Shown: piece by piece, positions 53,370 through 63,699 of the stretch
Layout of the letters: each line of letters begins with the position of its first letter
How positions within the stretch are numbered: position 1 is the first letter of the stretch
Origin: Marinobacter nitratireducens
GTDB taxonomy: Bacteria > Pseudomonadota > Gammaproteobacteria > Pseudomonadales > Oleiphilaceae
DNA length: 64,000 nucleotides
Direction: 5' to 3'
NCBI RefSeq assembly: GCF_000708045.1
Contig: NZ_ANIE01000003.1
Coordinates: 868,001-932,000, forward strand
Program-made: the position numbers and the translations under genes
Notes under the pieces: generated by a model
The model's database searches: none
What the model saw: only the letters and a program-made list of their open reading frames with translations
Told to the model about the DNA's origin: nothing

Positions 53370-53948
53370 ATGTGGACAGGCATATTAATCGCCGTACTGG
53401 TGCTTCTTGCGCTCTCCCTGGCTTTTGGCGGGCTGCTCGGTTTCGCCGCTGAACGCTTCAAGGTCGAGGGCAATCCGCTGGTGGATCAAATCGATTCCCT
53501 CTTGCCACAGACCCAATGCGGCCAATGCGGCTTCCCGGGCTGCCGCCCTTACGCCGAGTCCATCGCGGATGGCGATGCGATCAACAAATGTCCTCCCGGC
53601 GGGGAATCCACTATCAAGGCACTGGCGGACCTACTTGATGTTGAGCCCCAACCGCTGGACGCTGAGCACGGCGTTGAACAGGAAAAGCGGGTTGCCGTCA
53701 TCCGGGAGGACGAGTGCATCGGCTGCACCAAGTGCATTCAGGCATGCCCGGTAGACGCGATCCTCGGCGCCGCCAAGCACATGCATACGGTGATTGAGAG
53801 TGAATGCACCGGTTGTGATCTCTGCGTGGAGCCCTGTCCCGTTGACTGCATTGATATGATCACGATCGAACCGGATATCCGTACCTGGACCTGGACGCCT
53901 CCGTCCAGTGGCATTATCGCAACAGACCGGCAGGGGGTAAGCGCCTGA
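53370..53948 (+). CDS. rsxB: RsxB/RnfB iron-sulfur subunit
   Basis: A 192-residue protein with an N-terminal membrane helix ([19 protein letters not shown]), a four-cysteine Fe-S motif ([16 protein letters not shown] with a later Cys) and two [4Fe-4S] ferredoxin motifs ([16 protein letters not shown] and [16 protein letters not shown]). It brings electrons from or to ferredoxin. It overlaps rsxC by one base. Confidence 0.96.
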   Translation: MWTGILIAVLVLLALSLAFGGLLGFAAERFKVEGNPLVDQIDSLLPQTQCGQCGFPGCRPYAESIADGDAINKCPPGGESTIKALADLLDVEPQPLDAEHGVEQEKRVAVIREDECIGCTKCIQACPVDAILGAAKHMHTVIESECTGCDLCVEPCPVDCIDMITIEPDIRTWTWTPPSSGIIATDRQGVSA

Positions 53949-55780
53949 TGTCACAGCTCTGGGATTTTTCCGGCGGCATTCACCCACCCGAAAACAAGCG
54001 CCAGTCCACCGCAGGCCCGATTCGGCCGGCGGCGCTGCCCGAACGCCTGGTATTGCCCCTGCAACAGCACATTGGGGTCCCCGCCGAACCGTTGGTTCAT
54101 GTTGGCGACAGGGTACTCAAGGGCCAGAAAATCGCCGATGTTACGGGCGGTCTCGGGGTTCCGGTTCATGCTCCGACATCGGGTATTGTTGAACAGATCG
54201 CTCTGCGGCCCGTGCCCCACCCGTCCGGCATGGAAGACTGGTGCATCGTTCTGAAACCGGACGGAGAGGATCAATGGCTGCCTCTCGAGCCGGTTCGAGA
54301 CTACAAAAAGCTGGAACGGGACCAGGTACTGGAACTCATCCGGGAAGCCGGTGTGTCTGGCATGGGTGGCGCCGGTTTCCCAACCAACGTGAAACTTCGT
54401 CCGCCCAGAGACCGGAAGGTTCAGACCCTTATTCTCAATGGTGCGGAGTGCGAGCCGTACATTACTGCCGATGACATGACGATGCGGGAACGCGCGGACG
54501 AAGTGATTGCCGGGCTGAAAGTCATGTCCTGGATCCTTCGTCCGGAACGGTGCGTGATCGGTATTGAGGACAACAAGCCCGAAGCTATCCAGGCCATGGG
54601 CAAGGCGATCAAAGGCACACAGATCGAACTGGCGGTCATCCCGACGAAATACCCCTCCGGCGGAGAAAAGCAGCTCATCCAGATTCTGACCGGCATGGAA
54701 GTCCCTAGTGGAGGGATACCAGCAGATATCGGGGTAATGTGCCAGAACGTCGGCACGGCGGTCGCCGTCTCACGGGCAGTGTTTGAAGGCAAACCTCTGA
54801 TCTCTCGTATCGTGACCATGACCGGAGAGGGCGTCAGTGACCCTGGGAACTTTGAGGCACTGCTCGGAACGCCGGTTCAGAGCTTGCTGACACAAGCGGG
54901 ATTCGATGCCGATCGGACAAACCGCCTGGTTTCCGGCGGCCCGATGATGGGCTTCACCCTGAATTCGCTTGAGGTACCGATTACCAAGACCAGCAACTGT
55001 GTGATCGCCGCCAGCGAGCGGGAATTACCCACGCCGGCGCCGGAGCAGCCCTGTATTCGTTGCGGCCAGTGTGCGGATGCCTGCCCGATGGAACTCCTGC
55101 CACAGCAACTGTTCTGGTACTCCAAGGCGGGCGAGTTCGATAAAGCAGAACACCTGAATCTATTCGACTGCATCGAATGTGGCGCCTGCTCCTATGTTTG
55201 CCCCAGCTCAATCCCTCTGGTTCAGTACTATCGCCACGCAAAGGGAGAGATTCGGGTTCAGCGTGCGGAGCAACTAAAAGCAGACCGGGCTCGGGAGCGC
55301 TTCGAAGCCCGCCAGGCGCGCCTTGAAAGGGAGCAGGAAGAGAAAGAGCTCCGTCGCAAGGAGCGTGCGAAGGCGGCTGCAGAAGCACAGGCTCGTAAAA
55401 AGGCAGAAGCCGAACAGGCCGAGGCTGACGGTACAGCCACTGATGAGCGTGCTGCCAAGGCCGCTCTGGTCGAGCAGGCTTTGGCACGAAAGAAAGCGAA
55501 GGCCGAGCAAGGCCCTGCGACAGACAGTGACAGCCAACCGGCACCCGAGCCTCCCAGGCCGGACCTGGAAGCCCTGGAAAAACAGCTGACCCAGGCCCGC
55601 TCCAAACTGGAAACCATGCAAGGCATGCTGGAAGAGGCCAAAGCTCAGCAGGCGGACAACGTCGACAAGCTGGAACGCGCAGTGGCAAAGAATCATGACC
55701 GGGTCAAAAGGGCGGAAGAGGCCCTGACAGAAGCTCGCCAGTTGTTGGCGAATGCGACCGAATCACAGTCAACCGAATAA
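53948..55780 (+). CDS. rsxC: RsxC/RnfC NADH-binding subunit
   Basis: A 610-residue protein. N-terminal domain, then the FMN/NADH-type segment GMGGAGFPTNVKLRPP, the two [4Fe-4S] motifs CIRCGQCADACPMELLP and CIECGACSYVCPSSIPL, and a C-terminal tail (from about 430) rich in Ala, Glu, Lys, Arg and Gln predicted to be a coiled coil. This tail length varies widely in the family and here is long but not exceptional. Confidence 0.95.
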   Translation: MSQLWDFSGGIHPPENKRQSTAGPIRPAALPERLVLPLQQHIGVPAEPLVHVGDRVLKGQKIADVTGGLGVPVHAPTSGIVEQIALRPVPHPSGMEDWCIVLKPDGEDQWLPLEPVRDYKKLERDQVLELIREAGVSGMGGAGFPTNVKLRPPRDRKVQTLILNGAECEPYITADDMTMRERADEVIAGLKVMSWILRPERCVIGIEDNKPEAIQAMGKAIKGTQIELAVIPTKYPSGGEKQLIQILTGMEVPSGGIPADIGVMCQNVGTAVAVSRAVFEGKPLISRIVTMTGEGVSDPGNFEALLGTPVQSLLTQAGFDADRTNRLVSGGPMMGFTLNSLEVPITKTSNCVIAASERELPTPAPEQPCIRCGQCADACPMELLPQQLFWYSKAGEFDKAEHLNLFDCIECGACSYVCPSSIPLVQYYRHAKGEIRVQRAEQLKADRARERFEARQARLEREQEEKELRRKERAKAAAEAQARKKAEAEQAEADGTATDERAAKAALVEQALARKKAKAEQGPATDSDSQPAPEPPRPDLEALEKQLTQARSKLETMQGMLEEAKAQQADNVDKLERAVAKNHDRVKRAEEALTEARQLLANATESQSTE

Positions 55781-55801
55781 CCGAGTTCAGGCCGAATCGA
55801 C

Positions 55802-56854
55802 ATGGCGTTTGTTCAACAGTCTTCCCCTCATGCCCGAAATGCCCGCCCGACCTCACGGGTCATGCTTTGGGTGATTATCGCAGCCCTGCCGGGACTGATC
55901 GCCCAGACCATTTTTTTCGGCTGGGGTAATCTGATCAATGTCATCTGGTGCATAGCCGTGGCGCTTGCTTCAGAGGCCATTATCCTCAAGCTCAGAAAGA
56001 AGCCCGTTCGTTTCTTTCTGAAAGATAATACCGCGGCTGTCACAGGGCTTTTGCTGGGACTGTCCCTGCCTCAATTCGCACCCTGGTGGGTGTCAGCAAT
56101 TGCCGTGATCTCCGCCATTGTTATCGCCAAACAACTCTATGGCGGCTTGGGCTCCAACCCCTTCAACCCGGCCATGGTTGGCTATGCCCTGGTGCTTATA
56201 TCTTTTCCGGTCGCCATGACCACCAACTGGGCCGAACCCACCCTGCTCTGGCAGGGCGCGCCCGGGCTTGGAGAAACCCTGAGTTCCATCGCCTCCGGAC
56301 ATCAGACAGCCGTTGATGGCTGGACGATGGCGACGCCATTGGATGAATACAAGCACAAGATTGCGACCCACACCGCTGACGAAGTGTTGTCTCACCCAAC
56401 CTTCGGCGATGCAGTAGCTCGTGGGTGGGAATGGGTAAACGGCGCATTCCTGGCTGGAGGCCTGCTGTTGGTCGGCCTGCGAATCATCAGCTGGCATATC
56501 CCGGCGGGCTTCCTGGCAGGCCTTGCCGTGATGAGCCTGGCCTTCGGCAGCAATGCCGACCAATACGCTCCGCTTTCATTGCATTTGCTGGCCGGTGGAA
56601 CCATGTTGGGCGCTTTTTTCATCGCGACAGATCCGGTATCGGCCGCTACCAGCCACCAGGGCAAACTGATCTACGGTGCCGGAATTGGCGTTCTGATCTA
56701 TCTGATCCGCACCTGGGGGAACTACCCGGACGCTGTTGCTTTCAGCGTCCTGCTGATGAACTTTGCGGTGCCATTCATCGACCATTTCACGCCACCACGC
56801 ACCTACGGCCATCACAAGGCCCGTCGCGGCGTGCCAGGCAAGAGTCAGGGGTAA
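55802..56854 (+). CDS. rsxD: RsxD/RnfD membrane subunit
   Basis: A 350-residue protein with about nine helices, related to NqrB. Covalent FMN is expected on a threonine in the [13 protein letters not shown] region; [18 protein letters not shown] and [12 protein letters not shown] are family segments. It forms part of the ion path. Confidence 0.95.
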   Translation: MAFVQQSSPHARNARPTSRVMLWVIIAALPGLIAQTIFFGWGNLINVIWCIAVALASEAIILKLRKKPVRFFLKDNTAAVTGLLLGLSLPQFAPWWVSAIAVISAIVIAKQLYGGLGSNPFNPAMVGYALVLISFPVAMTTNWAEPTLLWQGAPGLGETLSSIASGHQTAVDGWTMATPLDEYKHKIATHTADEVLSHPTFGDAVARGWEWVNGAFLAGGLLLVGLRIISWHIPAGFLAGLAVMSLAFGSNADQYAPLSLHLLAGGTMLGAFFIATDPVSAATSHQGKLIYGAGIGVLIYLIRTWGNYPDAVAFSVLLMNFAVPFIDHFTPPRTYGHHKARRGVPGKSQG

Positions 56855-56857
56855 TTC

Positions 56858-57559
56858 ATGGCAGCACTTGCTCAGTCCATCCGTCGAAGTGCCATTGGCC
56901 TTGGTCTATTTGCCGTCATTACCGGGGGCACCATTGCGGTAACGCAAGCCTTTACCGCCCAACGCATTCAGGAACAGGCAGCTCGCGCTGAAGCCAAGGC
57001 CTTATTTGAGATTATTCCTGAAAGCACGCATGACAACGACATGCTGCATGACACCGTTGAGCTGCCCGCCAGCGAACACCTGGCTCAGGATGGCCCGTTG
57101 ACGGTATGGGTTGCCCGCAAAGACGGCTCTCCCACCGGCATGATCATGCCCGTCATCGCGCCGGACGGATATTCCGGAAACATTCGTCTGCTCGTGGGTG
57201 TCAACCTGCAAGGTACGGTTCTGGGTGTCAGAGTCACTAGCCACAAGGAAACCCCAGGGCTTGGCGACCGTATAGAAACCCGCAAATCCGACTGGATCCA
57301 GAGCTTCGAAGGGCGCTCGCTGGGCAAACCGCCCCACAGCGAATGGAACGTCAAAAAGAACGGCGGCATGTTTGACCAGTTCACCGGTGCAACGATCACA
57401 CCACGGGCCGTTGTCAAAGCGGTACAGAAGGCATTGATCTACTTCCGGAAGAACCATCGGGTGATTCTGGAGCGCCTGGGCGCGCCTGCAGGGCCGGGAA
57501 AACACAAGCTAAAACCGGACGCAATTGCTGGTGAAACCAACACGTTGGAGCATTCCTGA
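56858..57559 (+). CDS. rsxG: RsxG/RnfG flavin subunit
   Basis: A 233-residue protein with one N-terminal membrane helix ([20 protein letters not shown]). The covalent FMN threonine lies in [18 protein letters not shown]-terminal extension ([13 protein letters not shown] and on) makes it a little longer than E. coli RsxG (206). Confidence 0.94.
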   Translation: MAALAQSIRRSAIGLGLFAVITGGTIAVTQAFTAQRIQEQAARAEAKALFEIIPESTHDNDMLHDTVELPASEHLAQDGPLTVWVARKDGSPTGMIMPVIAPDGYSGNIRLLVGVNLQGTVLGVRVTSHKETPGLGDRIETRKSDWIQSFEGRSLGKPPHSEWNVKKNGGMFDQFTGATITPRAVVKAVQKALIYFRKNHRVILERLGAPAGPGKHKLKPDAIAGETNTLEHS

Positions 57560-57561
57560 TT

Positions 57562-58278
57562 ATGGCAGACAAGACTCCTGGAGAAATCATCAAGGACGGG
57601 CTCTGGAATAATAACCCCGCTCTGGTTCAGGTTCTGGGGTTATGCCCGCTACTGGCGGTTACCAGTACCGTTGTCAACGCTATCGGCCTTGGTCTCGCAA
57701 CGCTACTGGTGCTTATGGGCTCCAACCTCGCCGTCTCCCTGATTCGCAACTTTGTGGGTGAATCGGTCCGGTTGCCCGCGTTCGTGATGATCATCGCCTC
57801 TTTTGTTACCTGCGCTGAACTCCTGATGCAGGCCTTCACCTATGAGCTTTACCAGATCCTCGGCATCTTCATCCCGCTGATTGTTACCAACTGTGCCATC
57901 CTGGGCAGGGCCGATGCCTTCGCCTCCCGCAATGCGCCCGGACGGGCCCTGCTGGACGGTGCCATGATGGGGCTTGGGTTCCTGGCGGTATTGATCGTCC
58001 TGGGCGGCATGCGCGAACTGATCGGTCAGGGCACCCTGTTCGTGGATATGAATCTTCTGTTGGGCCCCATGGCTGCAGACTGGGTCGTACGCCCCTTCGA
58101 AGCCTATCCGAACATGCTGTTCATGATGCTGCCCCCTGGTGCGTTTATGGGCCTTGGGCTGCTGATCGCCCTCAAGAACAGCATCGACAGCAAGCTCGAA
58201 GCCCGGCGGAGAGTCGCAACACCCGCGCCGGCATCCTCCGGCAGTAAGCGTGTACGGGTCACTGGTAACGTATCCTGA
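57562..58278 (+). CDS. rsxE: RsxE/RnfE membrane subunit
   Basis: A 238-residue six-helix protein, homologous to RsxA and NqrD. The segments [18 protein letters not shown] and [14 protein letters not shown] mirror RsxA, including the cluster cysteines. A Ser/Ala/Arg C-terminal tail follows the last helix. It is the last rsx gene and lies 2 bases before nth. Confidence 0.95.
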   Translation: MADKTPGEIIKDGLWNNNPALVQVLGLCPLLAVTSTVVNAIGLGLATLLVLMGSNLAVSLIRNFVGESVRLPAFVMIIASFVTCAELLMQAFTYELYQILGIFIPLIVTNCAILGRADAFASRNAPGRALLDGAMMGLGFLAVLIVLGGMRELIGQGTLFVDMNLLLGPMAADWVVRPFEAYPNMLFMMLPPGAFMGLGLLIALKNSIDSKLEARRRVATPAPASSGSKRVRVTGNVS

Positions 58279-58280
58279 TT

Positions 58281-58919
58281 ATGAATAAAGAAAAACGCAC
58301 AGAGATTTTCACGCGGCTGCGGGACGCCAATCCCAACCCGACAACCGAGCTGAATTACTCGTCACCGTTCGAACTGCTGATTGCCGTTATTCTCTCAGCA
58401 CAAGCGACAGACGTCGGCGTCAACAAGGCTACAGACAAGCTGTTTCCCGTCGCTAACACCCCCGAAGCCATATTTGCCCTGGGTGTCGATGGCCTCAAGG
58501 AATACATCAAGACGATTGGCCTGTTTAACAGCAAGGCCGAAAACGTCATCAAAACCTGCCGGATACTGATCGACCAACACGGCAGCCAGGTGCCAGAGAA
58601 GCGCGAGGAACTGGAAGCATTGCCGGGCGTGGGCCGGAAGACCGCCAACGTGGTGTTGAATACCGCTTTTGGCCACATGGCCATGGCCGTCGACACGCAT
58701 ATTTTCCGGGTATCCAACCGCACCGGGATTGCGCCCGGAAAGAATGTCCTGGAAGTGGAGAAACGACTGATGCGCCTGGTGCCCAGGGAGTTTCTGCTGG
58801 ACGCTCACCATTGGCTGATTCTTCACGGCCGCTACACGTGCACCGCCCGAAAGCCAAAATGTGGCGCCTGCATTATTGAGGATCTTTGCGAATTCAAGCA
58901 GAAGCGGGAATACCTGTAA
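58281..58919 (+). CDS. nth: Endonuclease III
   Basis: A 212-residue DNA glycosylase/AP lyase. The HhH motif LEALPGVGRKTANVVLN includes the catalytic lysine; the catalytic aspartate is in AVDTHIFRVSNR. The [4Fe-4S] loop has the exact C-x6-C-x2-C-x5-C spacing (from CTARKPKC to EDLC). It removes oxidised pyrimidines. Position after rsxE is conserved in gammaproteobacteria. Confidence 0.97.
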   Translation: MNKEKRTEIFTRLRDANPNPTTELNYSSPFELLIAVILSAQATDVGVNKATDKLFPVANTPEAIFALGVDGLKEYIKTIGLFNSKAENVIKTCRILIDQHGSQVPEKREELEALPGVGRKTANVVLNTAFGHMAMAVDTHIFRVSNRTGIAPGKNVLEVEKRLMRLVPREFLLDAHHWLILHGRYTCTARKPKCGACIIEDLCEFKQKREYL

Positions 58920-58948
58920 GCCGTTCTTCCTCCGCACAGGCATCAACA

Positions 58949-58976
58949 AAAAAGCCGGCGTCGAAGCCGGCTTTTT
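58949..58976. terminator. Bidirectional terminator after nth
   Basis: AAAAAGCCGGC (58949-58959) pairs with GCCGGCTTTTT (58966-58976) around a 6-base loop. It serves rsx-nth and the convergent chalcone-isomerase-like gene. Confidence 0.9.
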
Positions 58977-58998
58977 CAGTCTGCAGGGGATCGCTGAC

Positions 58999-59574
58999 TC
59001 AGCGCTGACCCAACATCTTCTCTTTCAGATCTTCCTGGGCAGGCTCATCGGACAACCAGATGCCGAAGAGCGCCTTTTTGAAGGCCAAGTCGCCAACGGT
59101 GTCTTTCAGCTCACCGTTTTTCAGAACCTTGACGCCCTCTGCCGGTAAATAGACCAGATCGAACACATCGCCCTCTTTGATCTCTTCTGCAAAAACCGCC
59201 ATGAACTGGTCAACATCGCTCTGTATCGGAGCCAGGTTGCCATTGGTGGATGCCTCAAAGCCTTCCAGTGTGGCTTCGGTCATCCGGTCACTGGTGATCA
59301 TGCCGGAGATAATATGCAAGGTGATCGCCTGGGGTTCATCCGCATTAATAACCGCTTCACCATCATCAACATTTTCCGGTACGTAGAGCCCTCCCACGTA
59401 CAGGTCCATAAACCATTTGGAACGGGTGCCGGCACCGTTCAGTTTGAGCTCGGTATCCATGGCGGAATAGGTATCCGGAACATCAACACCTTCAACAGTC
59501 AAAGCTGTCGCCGGAGCCGAGAGCGCTGCCGCCATAACCAATGAAGCAAAACCGGTTGTAAGAGCCTTCATCAT
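58999..59574 (-). CDS. Chalcone-isomerase-like exported protein
   Basis: A 191-residue protein. Signal peptide: ALTTGFASLVMAAALSAPATA. The chalcone isomerase-like domain is seen in KLNGAGTRSKWFMDLYVGGLY and FEASTNGNLAPIQSDVDQFM. Bacterial members do not make flavonoids; some bind fatty acids or have unknown roles. A second ATG at 59571 is an equally good start after AAGGAAGG. Confidence 0.85.
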   Translation of the reverse strand: MMKALTTGFASLVMAAALSAPATALTVEGVDVPDTYSAMDTELKLNGAGTRSKWFMDLYVGGLYVPENVDDGEAVINADEPQAITLHIISGMITSDRMTEATLEGFEASTNGNLAPIQSDVDQFMAVFAEEIKEGDVFDLVYLPAEGVKVLKNGELKDTVGDLAFKKALFGIWLSDEPAQEDLKEKMLGQR

Positions 59575-59719
59575 AGTCCTTCCTTTTCAGTCGTTATTAT
59601 TAACGTGTTTCATTCGTGCGCCGGGATTCGACACCCTATCCCACCCGGTTCACGCATTCTAGCAACGACTAAGGACCACAATGCGCCACCTGGTTCTCAT
59701 TTGCGGGGTTACTGAAACA

Positions 59720-59752
59720 GAAAAGCCGACCAGATGCACTGGTCGGCTTTTC
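59720..59752. terminator. Terminator after rpoS
   Basis: GAAAAGCCGACCA (59720-59732) pairs perfectly with TGGTCGGCTTTTC (59740-59752), with T-rich flanks. It lies 22 bases past the rpoS stop. Confidence 0.88.
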
Positions 59753-59773
59753 AGAAAGGACAGGTCAGCGGGG

Positions 59774-60772
59774 CTACTTGAACAAAAGGTTTCCTGAAAG
59801 CCCTTCTTTCTCTAGTATTTCCCGCAGACGGCGAAGCGCCTCTACCTGGATCTGACGCACCCGCTCCCGGGTCAGCCCGATTTCCTGGCCGACTTCCTCC
59901 AGCGTGCTTACCGGGTAGCCACGCAGTCCAAAGCGCCGTGACAGAACTTCCTGTTGCTTTTCACTAAGCTGGTCGATCCATTTACCGAGACAGGAGCACA
60001 TGTTGTTATCCTGAAGCAGATCGGCAGGATCAGAAGCGCCTTCATCAGCAACGGTATCGAGTAAGGACTTTTCTCCTCCTGAACCAATCGGCGTGTCCAT
60101 GGAGGCAACCCGCTCATTCAGGCCGAGCATCCGTTTCACGTCCGCAGCCGGCTTGTCGACCATGCGGGCGATTTCTTCGGCGGAAGGCTCGTGATCCAGC
60201 TTCTGAGTCAACTCCCGCGCGGCGCGTAGATAAAGATTGAGTTCTTTGACCACGTGAATGGGCAAACGGATGGTCCGGGTCTGATTCATGATCGCCCGTT
60301 CAATGGTCTGGCGAATCCACCAGGTCGCGTAAGTCGAGAACCGGAAGCCACGCTCCGGATCAAACTTTTCCACTGCACGGATGAGACCGAGGTTACCTTC
60401 TTCAATCAGGTCCAGTAGCGTTAGTCCCCGGTTCACGTAACGGCGGGCGATTTTAACCACCAAGCGGAGGTTGCTTTCGATCATCCGTTTTCGACCGGAC
60501 TCTTCGCCTTTGCGGGCAAGGCGGGCAAAATAGACTTCCTCTTCGGGAGTCAGGAGTGGAGAGAAACCGATTTCGTTGAGGTAAAGCTGGGTGGCATCCA
60601 GCTGTTTCTGACTGGTAAAATAACGCCCTTGGGTGGGAAAGTCGCCGCTGGATTCGGCACTGTCGCTACCGGATGAATCCTTCTCGACCTTCTCTTCGGC
60701 TAGCAGCTGATCCTCAGATTCTTCCAGATCCGCTACACGATCAATGATCACTTCATCTTGCTCTGCTGACAT
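59774..60772 (-). CDS. rpoS: RNA polymerase sigma factor RpoS
   Basis: A 332-residue sigma-70 family factor. Region 1.2/2.1: [20 protein letters not shown]; region 2.2-2.3: [18 protein letters not shown] and [14 protein letters not shown]; region 4.2: [20 protein letters not shown]. Start chosen at 60772 ([12 protein letters not shown]), since the extra residues upstream are not typical. A 197-base leader separates it from nlpD, which in relatives contains the rpoS promoter. Confidence 0.97.
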   Translation of the reverse strand: MSAEQDEVIIDRVADLEESEDQLLAEEKVEKDSSGSDSAESSGDFPTQGRYFTSQKQLDATQLYLNEIGFSPLLTPEEEVYFARLARKGEESGRKRMIESNLRLVVKIARRYVNRGLTLLDLIEEGNLGLIRAVEKFDPERGFRFSTYATWWIRQTIERAIMNQTRTIRLPIHVVKELNLYLRAARELTQKLDHEPSAEEIARMVDKPAADVKRMLGLNERVASMDTPIGSGGEKSLLDTVADEGASDPADLLQDNNMCSCLGKWIDQLSEKQQEVLSRRFGLRGYPVSTLEEVGQEIGLTRERVRQIQVEALRRLREILEKEGLSGNLLFK

Positions 60773-60969
60773 GGTTCTTGCCCCGCCTCTTAATAATCCT
60801 GGGTGTTGATCCAATACTTCTTGTTATTGCGGATCTTTTTCGTATCCGTGCTTTTTTCAGGACATCAGTTGGTTGGCCGGCCATCGCCGTAACCCTTGTT
60901 GTTTTTTTTTGCGGTTTTCTGTCAGTGCCAATTCAGGTGTTGGGCAGCATCCTGGCTGTCTGTTTGGTA
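60773..60969 (-). promoter_or_regulatory. nlpD-rpoS intergenic leader
   Basis: This gap carries the 10-bp palindrome TGGCCGGCCA (60874-60883) and an A-rich tract near 60901-60909. In E. coli the rpoS leader is a target of sRNAs and starts within nlpD; an equivalent role here is an inference. Confidence 0.35.
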
Positions 60970-61854
60970 CTAGCGCGGAGGCAGATAATGGGCGGGATCA
61001 ACCGGATTGCCATTTTTTCGTATCTCAAAATGCAACATGGGTCGTTCTGCGCCACTGCTACCGAGCTCAGCGATCACCTGACCGGCTTTCACATCCTCCC
61101 CTTCCTGCACCAGAATCTTCCGGTTGTGGGCGTAAGCGCTCAAATAACGCTCACTGTGGTTCACAATAATGAGGTTTCCGTAACCTAGCAACCCGTTGCC
61201 AGCGTATACCACGTTTCCGCTAGCAGCTGCCCTAACAGCATCCCCGGGTTTACCGGCAATATCAACTCCTTTGTTGACTTTCCCGGATGATGAATATCCA
61301 GCAATTACGGTGCCAATATGCGGCCAGCGCCAATTGATTCTGGCCACTGTCTGAGTCTGGGAAGCCAGCGGTGTTGCTCTGTCAGGTGCTCGAGTAACAT
61401 CAGGTTTGGGCGATGTATCTGGCTTTGGAACACGCACCGTCGCCTGCCGGGATGGGCGAACAGAGGGGGTTGTGCGCGTGGATTGGTTTGACGATGTGGC
61501 GGATCCGCGAAGGTCGAGACGAAGTACCTGTCCCGCCCTGAGATGCCAGGGAGGACCAATGCCATTGGCACTGCCCAACTCCCTGTAGTCCCTGCCGTAG
61601 CGCCAGGCAATGCTATACAGGGTTTCTCCGGACTGAACCACATGGCGCCCCCAGTAAACGGGAGGATTGTAGAGATCGTCCTGGTAAATCGCCTGGCTGT
61701 TGCAGCCTCCCAGCAACACGAAAAGGGGCAGCATCAGCAGCAGAGTCGGACGACACAGGCCCGCTTTGGATGCACGAGTCGGTACGTGGGCACCGGATGG
61801 GAACCGCGGGGAGGCCGTTAATACGGCGATGATTAGCCCACGCAAAAATCTCAC
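60970..61854 (-). CDS. nlpD: NlpD-type lipoprotein, amidase activator
   Basis: A lipoprotein with lipobox LFVLLGGC, a LysM domain (HVVQSGETLYSIAWRYGRDY) and a C-terminal M23 domain (NKGVDIAGKPGDAVRAAASG, later MLHFEIRKNG). The first metal histidine of active M23 peptidases is replaced (NKGVD), matching degenerate activators of AmiC. The start is uncertain: a GTG at 61854 gives a long leader before the Cys; an ATG at 61734 lies only 10 codons before the lipobox Cys. It precedes rpoS, as in most gammaproteobacteria. Confidence 0.88.
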   Translation of the reverse strand: MRFLRGLIIAVLTASPRFPSGAHVPTRASKAGLCRPTLLLMLPLFVLLGGCNSQAIYQDDLYNPPVYWGRHVVQSGETLYSIAWRYGRDYRELGSANGIGPPWHLRAGQVLRLDLRGSATSSNQSTRTTPSVRPSRQATVRVPKPDTSPKPDVTRAPDRATPLASQTQTVARINWRWPHIGTVIAGYSSSGKVNKGVDIAGKPGDAVRAAASGNVVYAGNGLLGYGNLIIVNHSERYLSAYAHNRKILVQEGEDVKAGQVIAELGSSGAERPMLHFEIRKNGNPVDPAHYLPPR

Positions 61855-61928
61855 AGAAATAAGAGCTGTCCGGTTATGAAAAATCCGTATAAGAACTACA
61901 GAGTACCAAAGCAATTTCTAAAGTTTTT

Positions 61929-61980
61929 AGAGTAACTTGCTAATATATTGCACATTTCTATCCGGAATCCAAGTTACTCT
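61929..61980. promoter_or_regulatory. 11-bp perfect inverted repeat upstream of nlpD
   Basis: AGAGTAACTTG (61929-61939) and CAAGTTACTCT (61970-61980) are perfect complements with a 30-base AT-rich spacer. It sits 75-126 bases before the probable nlpD start, in an AT-rich gap of about 190 bases after the DUF368 gene. It could be a regulator-binding pair or a cruciform. Confidence 0.5.
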
Positions 61981-62044
61981 GCGGCCACTATTGTTACCGC
62001 CCGAAACACCGGTTCTGCGCATCAGGTAACACTTTTGGCATCTT

Positions 62045-63046
62045 TCACATTTCGCTTTGCGCACCGCTTACAGGTTGCTGATACCGGCTTCCAACCCATT
62101 CCAGAGCGAAAACCAGAAACAATCCCGCCAAAGCCAGAACAATGGCCAGTGCGATCTGCGGGTCCTGCCCCGTCAGCTCCGCGTACGAAGCAGGCATAAT
62201 ACTTACCTCCTGCAATGGCACCTGCTCACCGGCACTGTTGGTGCGCCAGCTTAGGGTCTCCTTCCAGGGCCAGACTTTGTTCAGTGCGCCAATCATAAAG
62301 CCTGTCAGCAATGCCAGAACATGATCGTGAAAATGATGGAACGACCAGGTGATCAGTCGGGCAATCGACAATAACCCGACAACACATCCCGCCATAAACA
62401 AAAGCAGTATGCCGATATCTCCACCCTTTATGGCGGTCAAGACCGGTGAATACATGCCGATAATCAGCAAGATGAAGCTCCCGGAAATCCCCGGGAGGAT
62501 CATGGCGCATATCGCCAGTGCACCGGCACCAAAAAAGAGCGGCGCGGAGGGTGTTGCCTGGCCAACCGACAGGGTCGTGATCCACCAGGCAACAGCAATG
62601 CCTGCACTCAGCGGGAGCACCAACGAATACCGGTATCGCCTGACCTGTCGCCCGACATGCCAGACGGAGGCAAGAATAAGGCCGAAGAAGAAACTCCAGA
62701 TAAGCACCGGATAGGCCTCCAACGCAAAACTGATCGCAGAGGCAAGGGTCACAATACTGCCGAGAATGCCCGCCAGCAGGCACAACAGGAAGGCACCATC
62801 GATTTCGATCCAGAAGGACTTCAAATGGCCCCGGAAAAGATGCCGGAGTGCGGCTTTAGGCGCAGCATTGATCGCTTCCAGCAAGCGGAAATATATACCG
62901 GTGATGAACGCAATCGTGCCTCCGGATACCCCGGGGACGATATCCGCCGCTCCCATGGCAACACCCCGGAGGAAAATACCTACCGGCCGATGGCTACGAT
63001 CCACTTCATCAGTGGCCGGTGTTGCTTCAACGCCCACGTCATTCAA
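62045..63046 (-). CDS. DUF368 polyprenyl-phosphate translocase (PopT-type)
   Basis: A 333-residue polytopic protein. The family hallmark is two related segments, ADIVPGVSGGTIAFITGIY and MILPGISGSFILLIIGMY, from an internal repeat. DUF368 proteins were shown to recycle undecaprenyl phosphate across the membrane, with importance depending on pH and salt in other bacteria. It overlaps pcm by 4 bases (ATGA), so it is part of surE-pcm-DUF368. Confidence 0.9.
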   Translation of the reverse strand: MNDVGVEATPATDEVDRSHRPVGIFLRGVAMGAADIVPGVSGGTIAFITGIYFRLLEAINAAPKAALRHLFRGHLKSFWIEIDGAFLLCLLAGILGSIVTLASAISFALEAYPVLIWSFFFGLILASVWHVGRQVRRYRYSLVLPLSAGIAVAWWITTLSVGQATPSAPLFFGAGALAICAMILPGISGSFILLIIGMYSPVLTAIKGGDIGILLLFMAGCVVGLLSIARLITWSFHHFHDHVLALLTGFMIGALNKVWPWKETLSWRTNSAGEQVPLQEVSIMPASYAELTGQDPQIALAIVLALAGLFLVFALEWVGSRYQQPVSGAQSEM

Positions 63047-63699
63047 CGGATCACACCTCCTAACAAGGGCACAAAATAGACAGGCTCCAATTCCTGGTAA
63101 TCAAAGTTGTCTCCCCTCCGAGTGACCTGCACCAGTACCTGTTCTTCTTCTCCGACCGGTGCGATCAGGACACCGCCATCACCGAGTTGGGCCAACAGCT
63201 CAGCCGGCACTTCTACCGGCGCCGCGGTCACGATAATACCGTCAAATGGCCCCCGGTCCGGCCAGCCCATGCCCCCATCGGCATGTTTGAGCAGCACGTT
63301 CCGGGCTCCAAGCTGCCTGAGACGATCTCTGGCACGGTCCTGCAACGGTTTTATGCGTTCAACACTGTAGATTTCATCAAACAAACGGGAGAGAACCGCC
63401 GTCTGATAGCCGGAACCGGTACCAAGCTCGAGAACACGGGCAGGCTCATGGGCCAGCAAAAGCTCCGTCATCCGGGCAACAATATAGGGCTGGGACAACG
63501 TTTGTCCGTGACCGATCGGCAAAGAAGTATCTTCGTAGGCTCGATGAGACAGGGCCTCGTCGAGAAATATATGGCGCGGAACCTCACCCATGGTTTCCAG
63601 CACCCGATCCGACTCGATCCCCGCCTCGCGGAGCCTCTGAACCAATCGCATTCTGGTTCGCCGGGATGTCATTCCGATGCCTTCCAGTTGCGCACTCAT
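63043..63699 (-). CDS. pcm: Protein-L-isoaspartate O-methyltransferase
   Basis: 218 residues from ATG 63699. The PCMT segment IGHGQTLSQPYIVARMTELL is followed by SAM motif I VLELGTGSGYQTAVLSRL and VTAAPVEVPAELLAQL. It repairs isoaspartyl damage in proteins and often travels with surE. It overlaps surE by 4 bases. Confidence 0.96.
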   Translation of the reverse strand: MSAQLEGIGMTSRRTRMRLVQRLREAGIESDRVLETMGEVPRHIFLDEALSHRAYEDTSLPIGHGQTLSQPYIVARMTELLLAHEPARVLELGTGSGYQTAVLSRLFDEIYSVERIKPLQDRARDRLRQLGARNVLLKHADGGMGWPDRGPFDGIIVTAAPVEVPAELLAQLGDGGVLIAPVGEEEQVLVQVTRRGDNFDYQELEPVYFVPLLGGVIR

